A stretch of DNA of 64,000 nt from Crassaminicella thermophila (GTDB lineage Bacteria > Bacillota > Clostridia > Peptostreptococcales > Thermotaleaceae). This document shows positions 26,116 to 35,524 of the stretch, in pieces (positions within the stretch are counted from its first letter, which is position 1; each line of letters starts with the position of its first letter). The stretch spans positions 2,547,026 to 2,611,025 of the forward strand of contig NZ_CP042243.1 of assembly GCF_008152325.1 (NCBI RefSeq). Direction: 5' to 3'. Both the position numbers and the translations under genes were made by a program. The notes under the pieces were generated by a model. It searched no databases. It was not told the origin of the DNA and worked only from the letters and a program-made list of their open reading frames with translations.

Positions 26116-27726
26116 TTTAATTTTAGGCCTTGATGAACTTCTCAACACCTTAATTCCTGAAACTGCAAGAACAATCGCAAGTACTAATAAGAATACTGCA
26201 AAGAATACAAGAATGTTATTTCCTTTTGCTAAATTGGCTTGTAATAATTGCCATAATGCAGTAATCGTAACTATAAACATAAACGTCATAGGAATTGCAA
26301 ACATAATGTATTTTTTTCCACTATTTTTCAACCAAACAGCAATTGTAATAAGTGCTAATGCTGCAAGTAGTTGGTTTGCTGAACCAAATATTGGCCATAT
26401 TGCTGTCCAGCTTCCTAATGCCAACCATCCCCCTAATACAACAGTAATACCTGTAGCTACAAAACGATTTGTTAGGAAAGATTGTTTTTCTTTCTCTGGA
26501 TTTTCAAACATCTCTTGGAAAATAAATCTGCCAAGTCTTGTTCCTGTATCCAAACTTGTTAATGCAAATGCAGATACAGCAAGTGCAACAAAAGATTTTC
26601 CTATTTCATAAGGTATTCCAAACTTTGACATAAACACACCAATACCATCAGAAAATACATTGACAGGTCCACCTGCACCAGCTAATTCTGCAAACTTATC
26701 TTTTGTAATATAAGCAGCTGTGATAATAGCAATAACTGCCAATACACACTCAATTAACATTCCACCATACCCTACAGCTTTTGCATCTGCTTCACTATCC
26801 ATTTGCTTTGAAGTTGTTCCTGATCCAACAAGTGAGTGGAAACCAGATATAGCACCACAGGCAACAACAACAAACAACATTGGGAAAAGCTTTAATCCAT
26901 TGCTAGCTGTAAAGCCTGTAAATGCTGGTAGTTGAATAGTTGGTCTATAAAATACAAGTCCTAATACTGCACCAATTAACATTGCATATAATAAGAATGA
27001 GTTCAAATAATCTCTAGGTTGAAGTAATATCCATACAGGTGTAACAGATGCTATGAAAATATACCCTAACAAAATAGCAATCCATGCATTTTTACTAAGT
27101 ACAAGAGGAAACATATTTCCTAGAACAATACATAAAAATAACAAAATAACTCCTATAACACTAGCAATACCGATTGGCGCTCCTTTTCTATATACAAAAA
27201 ATCCAAATAATACTGCTAATATAATGAATAGAACAGACGCTGAAGCTGCAGCAGGTACACTTACAAATGTATTTGCAACTATATTTACAAATGCCGCAAC
27301 AACCAATAAAAGTGTCAACCATGCAAATATAGAAAATAATCTTTTCATATTTCTTCCCATATTTGCTTCGATGATTTCGCCTATAGATCTACCATCATGT
27401 CTTATAGACGCAAACAAAGAACCAAAATCTTGCACTCCACCAAAGAAAATACCACCTATTAAAATCCAGAGCATTACTGGCACCCAACCAAATACAGCTG
27501 CTGCAATAGGACCTACAATAGGACCTGCTCCAGCAATCGATGCAAAGTGATGTCCTAGCAATACAGGTGCTTTTGCTGGTACATAATCTACTCCATCATT
27601 TTTTGTATGAGCAGGTGTCTTTCTTGTTGGGTCTACTCCCCACTGTTTTGCAAGCCAAGAACCATAAGTTACATAAGCAATACCGAAAATGATGATACTT
27701 ACAAGAATTAACCATAATGAATTCAT
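26110..27726 (-). CDS. cstA: CstA-family transporter (carbon starvation protein)
   Basis: The 538-residue protein has about 15 membrane segments and CstA signatures: YVPAKAPVLLGHHFASIAGA, GPIVGPIAAAVFGW, GGVQDFGSLFASIRHDGRS and GFHSLVGSGTTSKQ. Members import pyruvate or peptides in proton-coupled fashion. It is preceded on the same strand by a small hypothetical gene (25-base gap). Its location next to 2-oxoacid and butyrate-kinase genes is consistent with feeding of keto acids or amino acids, but the substrate is inference. Confidence 0.9.
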   Translation of the reverse strand: MNSLWLILVSIIIFGIAYVTYGSWLAKQWGVDPTRKTPAHTKNDGVDYVPAKAPVLLGHHFASIAGAGPIVGPIAAAVFGWVPVMLWILIGGIFFGGVQDFGSLFASIRHDGRSIGEIIEANMGRNMKRLFSIFAWLTLLLVVAAFVNIVANTFVSVPAAASASVLFIILAVLFGFFVYRKGAPIGIASVIGVILLFLCIVLGNMFPLVLSKNAWIAILLGYIFIASVTPVWILLQPRDYLNSFLLYAMLIGAVLGLVFYRPTIQLPAFTGFTASNGLKLFPMLFVVVACGAISGFHSLVGSGTTSKQMDSEADAKAVGYGGMLIECVLAVIAIITAAYITKDKFAELAGAGGPVNVFSDGIGVFMSKFGIPYEIGKSFVALAVSAFALTSLDTGTRLGRFIFQEMFENPEKEKQSFLTNRFVATGITVVLGGWLALGSWTAIWPIFGSANQLLAALALITIAVWLKNSGKKYIMFAIPMTFMFIVTITALWQLLQANLAKGNNILVFFAVFLLVLAIVLAVSGIKVLRSSSRPKIKA

Positions 27727-27751
27727 AATAATCCTCCTTTAAATCTATTTT

Positions 27752-28246
27752 TTAAAGCTGATAAACTTCTCTAACCTCCTTTCCTTTTTTATTTGTAATC
27801 ACTTCACCTTTCGGTAAATGCACTAAAATTAATCTTATATCTACCCAACCTTTGAAACCAAAGGCGAAGCTCTTCTGAAATTTAAATTTTTGAATCAGCT
27901 TAACTATCTCTTTATCAAATTCTTTATCTACTATAATAACCCCTGTTATAAAAGTTGACATATGCTCTGAGTGAGGTTTTACAAAATCATCTACAGCAAA
28001 CTTTAAATGTTTTATAAAAGTTTGAACCTTTTCTTTGTCTAAGTCTTTAAAATATTTTATTATACAGTATTCATTATTCTCGAAAGCATAAATAGGGATT
28101 TTTTTAGTTGCCAAATACTTTTCATTTCTTAAATAATACTTGCCAAACAAATCTATTTTCATTTCTTTATATGTATATTCTTTTTCTATGTCAAAATGTC
28201 TTTTAAGCTTATTTTCTAAATTTTCTATATATTTTGTGTATTCCAT
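27752..28246 (-). CDS. Hypothetical protein upstream of cstA
   Basis: The 164-residue soluble protein begins MEYTKYIENLENKLKRHFDI and contains KIDLFGKYYLRNEKYLATKK and a hydrophobic core STFITGVIIVDKEF. I do not recognise a named family. The start at 28246 is chosen for AGGAGA 6 bases upstream; a longer frame to 28315 lacks such a site. It ends 25 bases before cstA and is probably co-transcribed, which suggests a supporting role for that transporter. Confidence 0.6.
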   Translation of the reverse strand: MEYTKYIENLENKLKRHFDIEKEYTYKEMKIDLFGKYYLRNEKYLATKKIPIYAFENNEYCIIKYFKDLDKEKVQTFIKHLKFAVDDFVKPHSEHMSTFITGVIIVDKEFDKEIVKLIQKFKFQKSFAFGFKGWVDIRLILVHLPKGEVITNKKGKEVREVYQL

Positions 28247-28451
28247 GCTTTCTCTCCTATTCGCTAAAAAAATTCTATACTGTAACCAATATGAAATAAT
28301 TCCCATTTTATTCATTATACAAAAATTCAGACTATATTAAAAGATTTTTTACAAAATCTGCAAACGCATTTACATGAATTGCCATAATCTTATACATGAA
28401 ATGCATTATTTTATACACGAAATGCAAGATAAGTTACATAAAATGCAAATA

Positions 28452-28479
28452 AAATGACGAGTATTTCTACTCGTCATTT
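28452..28479 (-). terminator. Terminator of the buk-ptb-kor operon
   Basis: A perfect 12-bp stem AAATGACGAGTA/TACTCGTCATTT with a 4-base loop lies directly after the korC stop, followed on the minus strand by TATTTGCATTTT. Just beyond it are three imperfect 22-bp units (atacatgaaatgcat-like) of unknown meaning. Confidence 0.8.
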
Positions 28480-28481
28480 GT

Positions 28482-29024
28482 TTATCCTCTTACAGTAGCT
28501 GCACCTTTTTCAAGAGCTTCTTTATTTAACGGAAGCAAATGCTCTTTTGCAGGCCCAAATACTTTCTTTAGTGCTGCAAGAATTGAATCTATTTCAACAA
28601 CCTTTGTAATTTCTAAGAATGCACCAAGCATAACCATATTTGCAACTTTTCCGTTCCCTAATTCATTTGCAATTTCATTAGCTGGTACATAGTAAGCTTT
28701 CACATCATCTCTTGATGTTTTCTGATCAATCAATGAACTATTTATAAGCAGTAATCCATCCTTAACAAGGCTTTTTTCAAATTTTAAAAGAGAAGGTAAA
28801 TTCATAACAATAGCAGAAGTTGCATCTATTACAATAGGAGAACCTATTGGTGTGTCTGAAACAATCACACTACAGTTTGCAGTACCTCCGCGCATCTCTG
28901 GTCCATAGGATGGAAGCCAAGAAACATTTTTTCCTTCTATCATCCCTGCATAGGTTAAAAGCTGGCCCATAGACATAACACCTTGACCGCCAAATCCAGC
29001 ACAAATAATTTCTTGTGTTGCCAT
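28482..29024 (-). CDS. korC: 2-oxoacid:ferredoxin oxidoreductase, gamma subunit
   Basis: The 180-residue subunit begins with ICAGFGGQGVMSMGQLL, the glycine-rich signature of the gamma subunit, and contains SYGPEMRGGTANCSV, typical of Vor/Kor enzymes. It is the last gene of an eight-gene operon and starts one base after korB ends. With the other subunits it converts a 2-oxo acid to acyl-CoA, CO2 and reduced ferredoxin. The nearby butyrate kinases favour branched-chain 2-oxo acids as substrate, by inference. Confidence 0.9.
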   Translation of the reverse strand: MATQEIICAGFGGQGVMSMGQLLTYAGMIEGKNVSWLPSYGPEMRGGTANCSVIVSDTPIGSPIVIDATSAIVMNLPSLLKFEKSLVKDGLLLINSSLIDQKTSRDDVKAYYVPANEIANELGNGKVANMVMLGAFLEITKVVEIDSILAALKKVFGPAKEHLLPLNKEALEKGAATVRG

Positions 29025-29025
29025 A

Positions 29026-29772
29026 TTATTTCGCCTCCTCTGGTGTACGGAAATTTCCTAATGGATAATAAGGAATCATATTTTCTTCTAACCATTTTAA
29101 TGCTTCTGTAGGTGCTAATCCCCAGTTTGTTGGACAAGTTGAAAGAATTTCAACAATACCAAATCCTTTTCCTTCCATTTGTACTTCAAAGGCTTTCTTA
29201 ATCGCTTTTTTTGCTTTTCTTATGTTTGCTGGTGTATTAACAGCAACCCTTTCTACAAATACTGCTCCAGAAATAGTTGCAAGCATCTCAGAAACTTTCA
29301 GAGGCATACCAGAATGTTCTTTATCTCTTCCATAAGGTGCAGTAGTTGCCTTTTGACCAATTAAAGTAGTAGGTGCCATTTGTCCACCTGTCATACCATA
29401 TATAGCATTATTTACAAATATGGTTGTTATTTTTTCTCCTCTGTGAGCTGCATGTATTATTTCTGCAGCTCCTATTGATGCCAAATCCCCATCTCCTTGA
29501 TAAGTAAATACAATATTATCCGGATCAACTCTTTTTATTCCAGTTGCAACAGCAGGAGCTCGCCCGTGAGCAGCTTCATGCATATCACAGTTAAAATAAT
29601 CATAAGCAAGTACAGAACAACCAACAGGAGCAACACCTATAGTTTTTCCTAAAACATCCAATTCTTCTAAAACTTCTCCTACGAGTCTATGAATAATCCC
29701 ATGAGTACATCCTGGACAATAATGAGTAGGAATATCTTTTAGTCCATTGGTTCTTTTAAATACTACAGCCAT
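29026..29772 (-). CDS. korB: 2-oxoacid:ferredoxin oxidoreductase, beta (TPP-binding) subunit
   Basis: The 248-residue subunit has the thiamine-diphosphate motif GDGDLASIGAAEI with the downstream NNAIYGMTGGQ, and the cysteine motif HYCPGCTHGI near the start. It binds TPP and carries out decarboxylation of the 2-oxo acid. Its start codon overlaps the korA stop by one base, so the two are coupled. Length is normal for Kor/VorB. Confidence 0.92.
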   Translation of the reverse strand: MAVVFKRTNGLKDIPTHYCPGCTHGIIHRLVGEVLEELDVLGKTIGVAPVGCSVLAYDYFNCDMHEAAHGRAPAVATGIKRVDPDNIVFTYQGDGDLASIGAAEIIHAAHRGEKITTIFVNNAIYGMTGGQMAPTTLIGQKATTAPYGRDKEHSGMPLKVSEMLATISGAVFVERVAVNTPANIRKAKKAIKKAFEVQMEGKGFGIVEILSTCPTNWGLAPTEALKWLEENMIPYYPLGNFRTPEEAK

Positions 29773-30833
29773 TACTTTACACCTCCTAATATCTCTTTTA
29801 CTTTCTGTGCAATTCCATCTGGTGTAGGAATCATTCCACCGCTTCTTCCATAGAAATGAACAGGATATCTTCCTTTATTTGCAATCTTTACATCATCGAT
29901 CATTTGACCCATGCTCATTTCAACAGATAATAAAGCTTTCACCGTTTTTGGTATTTCATCAAAAGCTTTCATTGGGAAAGGCCATAAAGTAATTGGTCGA
30001 ATTAAACCTACATTAATTCCTTCTTGTTTTAGTGCAGCAATTGCATTTTTAACTATTCTTGATGTAGTTCCATATGAAACAATGACTAATTCTGCATTTT
30101 CTATATTATACATTTCATAGCGTACTTCATTTTTTTCTATTAAATCATATTTTTCTTTTAATCGAATATTATGTTTTTCGAGTTCTGCAGGATCTAATGC
30201 TAAAGAATTTATTATATTTGGTTTTCTTTTACCTTTTGTTCCAGTTGTAGCCCAATCCTTTGGAGGAATCTCACGTTTTGGAAGTTCCTTAAATTCAATT
30301 GGCTCCATCATTTGTCCGATCATACCATCCCCAGATATGACAACTGGATTTCTATAATAATCTGCAACATCAAAAGCCTCCATCGTTAAATCAACTGCTT
30401 CTTGCAGCGTTGCAGGTGCATATACAATCAATCGATAATCTCCGTTTCCGCCTCCTCTTGTATTTTGGAAATAATCAGATTGAGCAGGCTGAATACCCCC
30501 AAGTCCAGGACCTCCACGGGATATGTTTACAATAACACAAGGAAGCTCTGCTCCTGCAATATAACTAATACCTTCTTGTTTTAACGCAATTCCTGGAGAT
30601 GATGAAGAAGTCATTACTCTAGCCCCAGAGCCAGCTGCACCATATACCATGTTTATTGCTGCAACTTCACTCTCTGCTTGAACAAAACATCCTCCTGCCT
30701 TATGAAGTTCTCTTGCCATATATTCAGGTAATTCATTTTGTGGTGTAATAGGATATCCGAAGAAAAACTTGCATCCACCTTTGATTGCTGCTGCTGCAAT
30801 CGCTTCATTTCCCTTCATTAATATTTTTGCCAT
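29772..30833 (-). CDS. korA: 2-oxoacid:ferredoxin oxidoreductase, alpha subunit
   Basis: The 353-residue subunit begins MAKILMKGNEAIAAAAIKGG and has the pyrimidine-binding region FFGYPITPQNELPEYMA and a C-terminal SVEMSMGQMIDDVK. The start at 30833 follows a GGAGG site; an upstream in-frame ATG at 30869 lies inside the ferredoxin gene and is rejected. It pairs with korB and korC. The family also contains KorA and VorB; substrate is not certain. Confidence 0.9.
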   Translation of the reverse strand: MAKILMKGNEAIAAAAIKGGCKFFFGYPITPQNELPEYMARELHKAGGCFVQAESEVAAINMVYGAAGSGARVMTSSSSPGIALKQEGISYIAGAELPCVIVNISRGGPGLGGIQPAQSDYFQNTRGGGNGDYRLIVYAPATLQEAVDLTMEAFDVADYYRNPVVISGDGMIGQMMEPIEFKELPKREIPPKDWATTGTKGKRKPNIINSLALDPAELEKHNIRLKEKYDLIEKNEVRYEMYNIENAELVIVSYGTTSRIVKNAIAALKQEGINVGLIRPITLWPFPMKAFDEIPKTVKALLSVEMSMGQMIDDVKIANKGRYPVHFYGRSGGMIPTPDGIAQKVKEILGGVK

Positions 30834-30846
30834 TTCTTTTCCCTCC

Positions 30847-31079
30847 TTATTTCTCCATTTCTCTTTCAACAGTAATTACCAAATCAGGACACATTGTTGC
30901 GCAATTACCACATCCAATACATTTATCCATTTCCTTTTTACAGTTGCAGGATGATATCCTTTTATATTGATTCTTGTTCTATCCATTTTTACAATATTTA
31001 CTGGACAGACTGTTGTACACAATTCACATCCCTTGCATAAATCTTCTCTAAATGAAACTCTTCCTTTTGCTTTTGCCAT
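30847..31079 (-). pseudogene. korD: 2-oxoacid oxidoreductase delta (2[4Fe-4S] ferredoxin) with apparent frameshift
   Basis: From ATG 31079 (AAGGAGG upstream) the first cluster motif CKGCELCTTVCPVNIV is intact. After HPATV the frame changes: a T-run on the plus strand (30935-30939) is one base short. The next frame reads KEMDKCIGCGNCATMCPDLV and ends at 30847, which restores the second cluster and a normal 77-residue protein. As written, the product loses the second cluster and ends in unrelated residues at 30876. A sequencing error in the homopolymer is as likely as a true mutation. Confidence 0.8.
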
Positions 31080-31099
31080 AATGCAACCCTCCTTAATCT

Positions 31100-31774
31100 T
31101 TACATCCACTTTTCTCGCATATACATATTTATTGAAAAAACTTCTCCTTCCATATTCTCTGGAAGAATTTTTGCAACCTCTTCTAGGGTACTTATATATT
31201 TAATTGGAATATTTAATCTATCAGAAACCTGCTTTACTAATGTTTGTCCTCTTACTACATCTTCTACTGTTGTTTCTCTTAGTAAATGCGTATTGTTTAC
31301 AAGTCCTGTCACACGTCCCCTTGCAACAGCTTCAATTGTTTTTATATGATGAATTACTCCTTCAACATCTGCTGTTTGCGGTCTATTAGCATTAATTACT
31401 GCAAACATATCATATTGTCCATCTTTTAAATAGGTATGATATCTTCCTAATACCCTAGCACCAATAGCATCTCCGCCTACATCTAATATAACTTCGTAAG
31501 ATTCATCTTGTAGAGGCATCAAAACAGAAGATGCTACTGCAGGCAAATCAGAACCTAGTGATTTTTCTATATGACTTCCAATTACTGTCACACCCAAATT
31601 CTTTAGCATTTCTTCTTTTTCCCTACTTCTAAAATAAGGATTTACAATATCAAGATCTGCCAAAGCTACTTTTTTTCCCATTTCAGCAAGCTTTACTGCA
31701 TAATTTACAGCAAATTCTGTTTTTCCGCTACCGTAGTGTCCAATAACTATTTTTATTCTCTTATCATTTAACAT
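31100..31774 (-). CDS. P-loop ATPase of the MRP/CooC type
   Basis: The 224-residue protein has a P-loop IGHYGSGKTEFAVNYA and ALADLDIVNPYFRSRE, similar to SIMIBI ATPases such as MinD, CooC and MRP. It lies between buk and the kor genes in the same operon with short gaps (10 and 20 bases). A role in maturing or controlling the oxidoreductase or its iron-sulfur clusters is conceivable, but not shown. There is no Cys pair for metal carriage that I can see. Confidence 0.65.
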   Translation of the reverse strand: MLNDKRIKIVIGHYGSGKTEFAVNYAVKLAEMGKKVALADLDIVNPYFRSREKEEMLKNLGVTVIGSHIEKSLGSDLPAVASSVLMPLQDESYEVILDVGGDAIGARVLGRYHTYLKDGQYDMFAVINANRPQTADVEGVIHHIKTIEAVARGRVTGLVNNTHLLRETTVEDVVRGQTLVKQVSDRLNIPIKYISTLEEVAKILPENMEGEVFSINMYMREKWM

Positions 31775-31784
31775 AGGATCACCT

Positions 31785-32861
31785 TTAAATATATTCTTTT
31801 GCTTCTTCTTCTCCCCTTAATACTCTTAAAGCCCCTTGAGCTAAAGCAATCATTTCCTCTTCTCCTGGATATACGATTACTTCTCCAATGAAAGCTACAC
31901 GATCCTTAATCCATTTCACAAATGTTTTATCATAAGCGATTCCACCTGTTAATACTACAGCATCTACTTCTCCTTTTAATACAGCTGCACAGCTTCCTAT
32001 TTCTTTTGCTATTTGATAAGCCATAGCTTTATATATTAATTCTGCTTTTTTATCTCCCTCTTCAATCATTTTACCTACCTCTCTACCATCATTGGTTCCA
32101 AGATAAGCAACTAATCCACCTTTTCCTTTAATTCTTTTCTTAATTTCATCTATTGTATATTTACCTGAAAAACATAATTTTGCTAAATCTCCTACTGGAA
32201 GCCCACCACTTCTCTCAGGTGAGAATGGTCCTTCTCCATCTAATGCGTTATTAACATCGACTACTTTTCCCTTTCTATGAGCTCCTACTGAAACACCGCC
32301 GCCCATATGAGCTACAATAAAATTCCCTCCTTCATACTTTTTCCCTAATTCACTTGCTGCACATCTAGCAACAGCCTTTTGATTTAATGCATGGAATATA
32401 CTTTTTCTCTCTATTTCAGGCATTCCTGATATTCTTGCTATGTCATCCATTTCATCTACAACTACTGGATCTACAATGAAGCTTGGAATATCTAGTTGCT
32501 TTGCAATCTCATTTGCAAGGATTCCTCCTAAATTGGAAGCATGTTCTCCTAAAACACCTACTTCTAAGTCACTAAGCATCTTCTCAGATACTTTATAGGT
32601 TCCTCCTTCAATAGGCTTTAACAAACCTCCTCTTCCTACAACTGCATTTATTTTTGTAATGTTAATCCCATTATCGTTTAAAGTATCTAAAATTACCTGC
32701 TTTCTAAATTCATATTGATCATATATTCTTTCATATTTATTAATTTCTTGCGCACTATGTCTTAAAGTCGTCTCCAATATCGACTTTTCATTATCAAATA
32801 CAGCAATCTTTGTAGATGTTGATCCTGGATTAATAGTAAGAATTCTAAACACTTTTGTCAT
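31785..32861 (-). CDS. buk: Butyrate (branched-chain fatty acid) kinase, copy 1
   Basis: The 358-residue kinase has the acetokinase-fold motifs [18 protein letters not shown] and [20 protein letters not shown], and [10 protein letters not shown]. It makes ATP from butyryl- or branched-chain acyl-phosphate. It starts 21 bases after ptb in the leftward operon. A second copy lies on the other side of ptb; the two are similar throughout but not identical, so different chain preferences are possible. Confidence 0.93.
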   Translation of the reverse strand: MTKVFRILTINPGSTSTKIAVFDNEKSILETTLRHSAQEINKYERIYDQYEFRKQVILDTLNDNGINITKINAVVGRGGLLKPIEGGTYKVSEKMLSDLEVGVLGEHASNLGGILANEIAKQLDIPSFIVDPVVVDEMDDIARISGMPEIERKSIFHALNQKAVARCAASELGKKYEGGNFIVAHMGGGVSVGAHRKGKVVDVNNALDGEGPFSPERSGGLPVGDLAKLCFSGKYTIDEIKKRIKGKGGLVAYLGTNDGREVGKMIEEGDKKAELIYKAMAYQIAKEIGSCAAVLKGEVDAVVLTGGIAYDKTFVKWIKDRVAFIGEVIVYPGEEEMIALAQGALRVLRGEEEAKEYI

Positions 32862-32882
32862 AGTCTCTCCTCTCCTTCTGTC

Positions 32883-33794
32883 CTACTTTTCATTTTTGGC
32901 AGCCATTAAAACAGCTAAAGCAATAGAATACAGCTTTGTTTCATCACTGTCTGCCCTAGATGTAAGCACCACAGGTGCTTTAGCTCCCACAATGACACCT
33001 GCATTTTTTGTATCTGCAAAAAACACCATAGATTTATACAAAACATTTCCTGCATCTATATTTGAAACAAGCAAGATATCAGCACATCCTGCAACGGGAT
33101 GATCGATTCCTTTATGTTTTGCTGCCTTTTTGTTTACCGCATTGTCTAATGCAAAAGGTCCTCCTACCATACACCCTTTGATTTCTCCACTTTTATTCAT
33201 CTCTTCTAAATCTTTTGCATCTACTGTTGATGGCATTTTAGGATTTACCTTTTCTTTTGCACACACTACTGCTACTTTAGGACTGTCTAAATCGAGTGCA
33301 TGAGCAACTTCTACTGCATTTTCTATTATTTGCTTTTTCGTCATTAAATCAGGTTCAATATTCATAGCTGCATCTGTTACAAATATTAAACGATCATAAC
33401 CTGGCACTTCAAAAACAGCCGTATGACTTAATACATTTCCTGTTCTCAAGCCTATATCTGGATTAAGTACAGCCTTTAGAATAATAGATGTATCTACTAA
33501 CCCCTTCATAACCATGTGTGCTTTACCTGTTGATACAAGTTCAACAGCTTTTAAACTAGCCTGCTTAATATCCTTTTCATCAATTATTTCATAAAGTGAG
33601 AGGTCTATATTATTAGCATTTGCAATTTCTTCAATTTTTACTTTGTCTCCAACAAGAACTGCATCTGCAATTCCTAATTTTTTTGCTTCACTTACAGCTA
33701 AAAGAACCTCTAAATCCTCAGCTGCAGCAACAGCAATTGTCTTTGGTCCTCTTTCCTTTGCAAATTTTATTATATCTTTCATATTTTGAATCAT
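32883..33794 (-). CDS. ptb: Phosphate butyryltransferase
   Basis: The 303-residue enzyme has PTA/PTB features: RGPKTIAVAAAEDLEVL, HMVMKGLVDTSIILKAVL, ARISG-free C-terminal and IGAKAPVVLTSRADS-like end (here VGAKAPVVLTSRADSDETK). It exchanges CoA for phosphate on butyryl-CoA or branched acyl-CoA, feeding the kinases. The gene starts immediately after the upstream buk stop and ends 21 bases before the second buk, so it is embedded between the two kinases. Confidence 0.92.
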   Translation of the reverse strand: MIQNMKDIIKFAKERGPKTIAVAAAEDLEVLLAVSEAKKLGIADAVLVGDKVKIEEIANANNIDLSLYEIIDEKDIKQASLKAVELVSTGKAHMVMKGLVDTSIILKAVLNPDIGLRTGNVLSHTAVFEVPGYDRLIFVTDAAMNIEPDLMTKKQIIENAVEVAHALDLDSPKVAVVCAKEKVNPKMPSTVDAKDLEEMNKSGEIKGCMVGGPFALDNAVNKKAAKHKGIDHPVAGCADILLVSNIDAGNVLYKSMVFFADTKNAGVIVGAKAPVVLTSRADSDETKLYSIALAVLMAAKNEK

Positions 33795-34877
33795 TTATTT
33801 CACCTCTTCTTCGTAAATCTTTGCTTTTTCCTGCCCCGAAAGAACTCTATTTACGCCTTCATTCAGTGCAAGCATTTCATCTTCTCCAGGATGAATGAGT
33901 ACAGGTGCAATAAAACTTACTCTTTCTTTTACAAAGTCGGTTAACATTTTAGAATATGCAATACCGCCAGTAAGTACAATAGCATCTACTTTTCCTTCAA
34001 GGACTGCTGCCATTGCTCCAATTTCTTTAGCTATTTGATAACCCATTGCTTCATAAACAAGTTTTGCTTTTTCATTTCCTTCTTTTATCATCTTCTCAAC
34101 TTCTCTTGCATCATTAGTACCAAGATATGCAACCAAACCACCTTTTCCAGTAAGTTTTTTCTTAATCTCAGGCAAAGTATACTTTCCTGAAAAACACATT
34201 TTTACTAAATCTCCTACTGGAAGTCCTCCGCATCTTCCAGGTGAAAATGGCCCCATTTCATTTGCATTATTAGCATCTACCATTTTTCCTTTTCTAAGGG
34301 GTACGATAGAAATACCTCCTCCTAGATGAGCCATAACCATATTCAAATCATCTACATTACAATTTTTCTCCTTAGCCACTCTATGAGCTACTGCTTTTAT
34401 GTTTAAAGCATGCAAAAGGGATCTTCTTTTTATTTCAGGCATTCCTGATATTCTTGCTAATTCATCAAATTCATCTACTGCTACTGGATCTACAATATAA
34501 GCATTAACACCCGCTTCGTCCGCAATACTTTTTGCAATAATACCACCTAAATTTGAAGCATGTTCACCTTGCACACCTATCTTTAAGTCTTCAATCATAG
34601 CATCTGTTACTATATAAGTACCGCTTGGCATAGGTTTAAGCAATCCTCCCCTGCCTACTACTGCTTTAAGATTGCTTATTTCAAAGCCTTCAGATTTCAT
34701 CCATTCTAAGATTATTTTACGCCTTAAAGCAAATTGTTCCACAATCTTACTGAATTTATCTAGCTCCTCTGGTGAATGACTTAAATCCTTCTGTATAACG
34801 TTTTCATTCTCTTTAAACAAAGCTACCTTTGTTGACGTTGACCCTGGATTAATAACCAAAATATATTCTTTAGACAC
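33795..34877 (-). CDS. buk: Butyrate (branched-chain fatty acid) kinase, copy 2
   Basis: The 360-residue kinase is the first gene of the operon. Motifs are [36 protein letters not shown] and [13 protein letters not shown] is the start, with AGGTGAG 5 bases upstream. A sigma54-type promoter lies just upstream (34917-34932). Together with ptb and the oxidoreductase it would form ATP by substrate-level phosphorylation during amino-acid or keto-acid fermentation. Confidence 0.93.
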   Translation of the reverse strand: MSKEYILVINPGSTSTKVALFKENENVIQKDLSHSPEELDKFSKIVEQFALRRKIILEWMKSEGFEISNLKAVVGRGGLLKPMPSGTYIVTDAMIEDLKIGVQGEHASNLGGIIAKSIADEAGVNAYIVDPVAVDEFDELARISGMPEIKRRSLLHALNIKAVAHRVAKEKNCNVDDLNMVMAHLGGGISIVPLRKGKMVDANNANEMGPFSPGRCGGLPVGDLVKMCFSGKYTLPEIKKKLTGKGGLVAYLGTNDAREVEKMIKEGNEKAKLVYEAMGYQIAKEIGAMAAVLEGKVDAIVLTGGIAYSKMLTDFVKERVSFIAPVLIHPGEDEMLALNEGVNRVLSGQEKAKIYEEEVK

Positions 34878-34916
34878 TTTTTCTCACCTCATCACCATTT
34901 GTTTATCATACTTATC

Positions 34917-34932
34917 GCAAGATACATGCCAA
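34917..34932 (-). promoter_or_regulatory. Sigma54 (-24/-12) promoter of the buk-ptb-kor operon
   Basis: On the minus strand the sequence TTGGCATGTATCTTGC matches the -24/-12 consensus TGGCACG-N4-TTGC with invariant GG and GC and correct spacing. It lies about 40 bases before the first buk start. A sigma54-dependent activator is encoded 600 bases upstream, which strongly supports this assignment. Confidence 0.85.
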
Positions 34933-35080
34933 AAACTTGCGTTTTGCTTTTAATTTTTATCTTTTTCCTATCATTTTCTACAACATTTGAATTTTCTTAA
35001 GTTTAAACATGCATTTTCTATTTATAAAAATACTTTTTAAGCATATATATTCTATGGAAAAAGCATAAAAAATATCCAGC

Positions 35081-35136
35081 GCAAATTTTTGCATGAAAAA
35101 AAATGCACAGTAGAATTTGATGTGCAAAAAATTGCA
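35081..35136. promoter_or_regulatory. Candidate upstream activating sites for the sigma54 activator
   Basis: Two inverted repeats of the same type, GCAAA-TT-TTTGC (35081-35092) and TGCAA-AAAA-TTGCA (35123-35136), lie 150-200 bases upstream of the sigma54 promoter, the usual distance for enhancer sites. The half-site TGCAA is common to both. The 34933-35250 stretch holds no gene. Function is inferred from position and symmetry. Confidence 0.55.
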
Positions 35137-35250
35137 TATCAAATTTTATGCTATATTTTCCATTTTGTAACATATTTTGGAATTTGTCAAGAATTTTAAT
35201 TATTTTTAAAATTTTTAAACATAAAAAACACACATTTTTGTGTATCAGAA

Positions 35251-35500
35251 TGTAGACAAAATAAAATTTATGAATTAAAAATAAAAGCGAATAATTACAA
35301 ATTTTTAGCAAAGAAAACTTGATGAAGAATTTCAGAAAAATCCGTAGGCTTAGCATGGATGCTAAGCCAGCATCCTACAAGACAGGACGTCTTGATTAGG
35401 TGCATTAGGATTTTTCGAAATTATGAATCTTAATTTTCTCTAAAAATTTGTTTATGAGCATTATTTTTCAATTCATTTATAAATATAACTTTGTCAACAA
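35251..35500 (+). repeat. Structured palindromic element, copy B
   Basis: The copy runs from TGTAGACAAAA to TTTGTCAACA, with matching arms that pair over most of its length. Internal stems are GGCTTAGC-atggat-GCTAAGCC and CAAGAC-AGGAC-GTCTTG. A 14-bp palindrome ACACATTTTTGTGT occurs on both sides (35230-35243 and 35508-35521), 7 bases from each end, which may be a target-site repeat or chance from a symmetric site. It separates the activator gene from the buk operon. Confidence 0.85.
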
Positions 35501-35524
35501 GCAAATACACATTTTTGTGTGTTT

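Noticed and set aside
27053-27550. Rightward open frame opposite cstA
   Set aside because: Antisense shadow of a well-conserved gene with no independent signal.
28380-28450. Three short similar units (acatgaaatgca-like) as a CRISPR array
   Set aside because: Units are only about 22 bases apart, imperfect, without unique spacers, and lie in a 3' region.
35018-35356. Leftward 112-residue open frame between buk and the sigma54 activator
   Set aside because: Low-complexity Phe/Leu/Lys product over a promoter region and a dispersed repeat; no ribosome site or homologue recognised.
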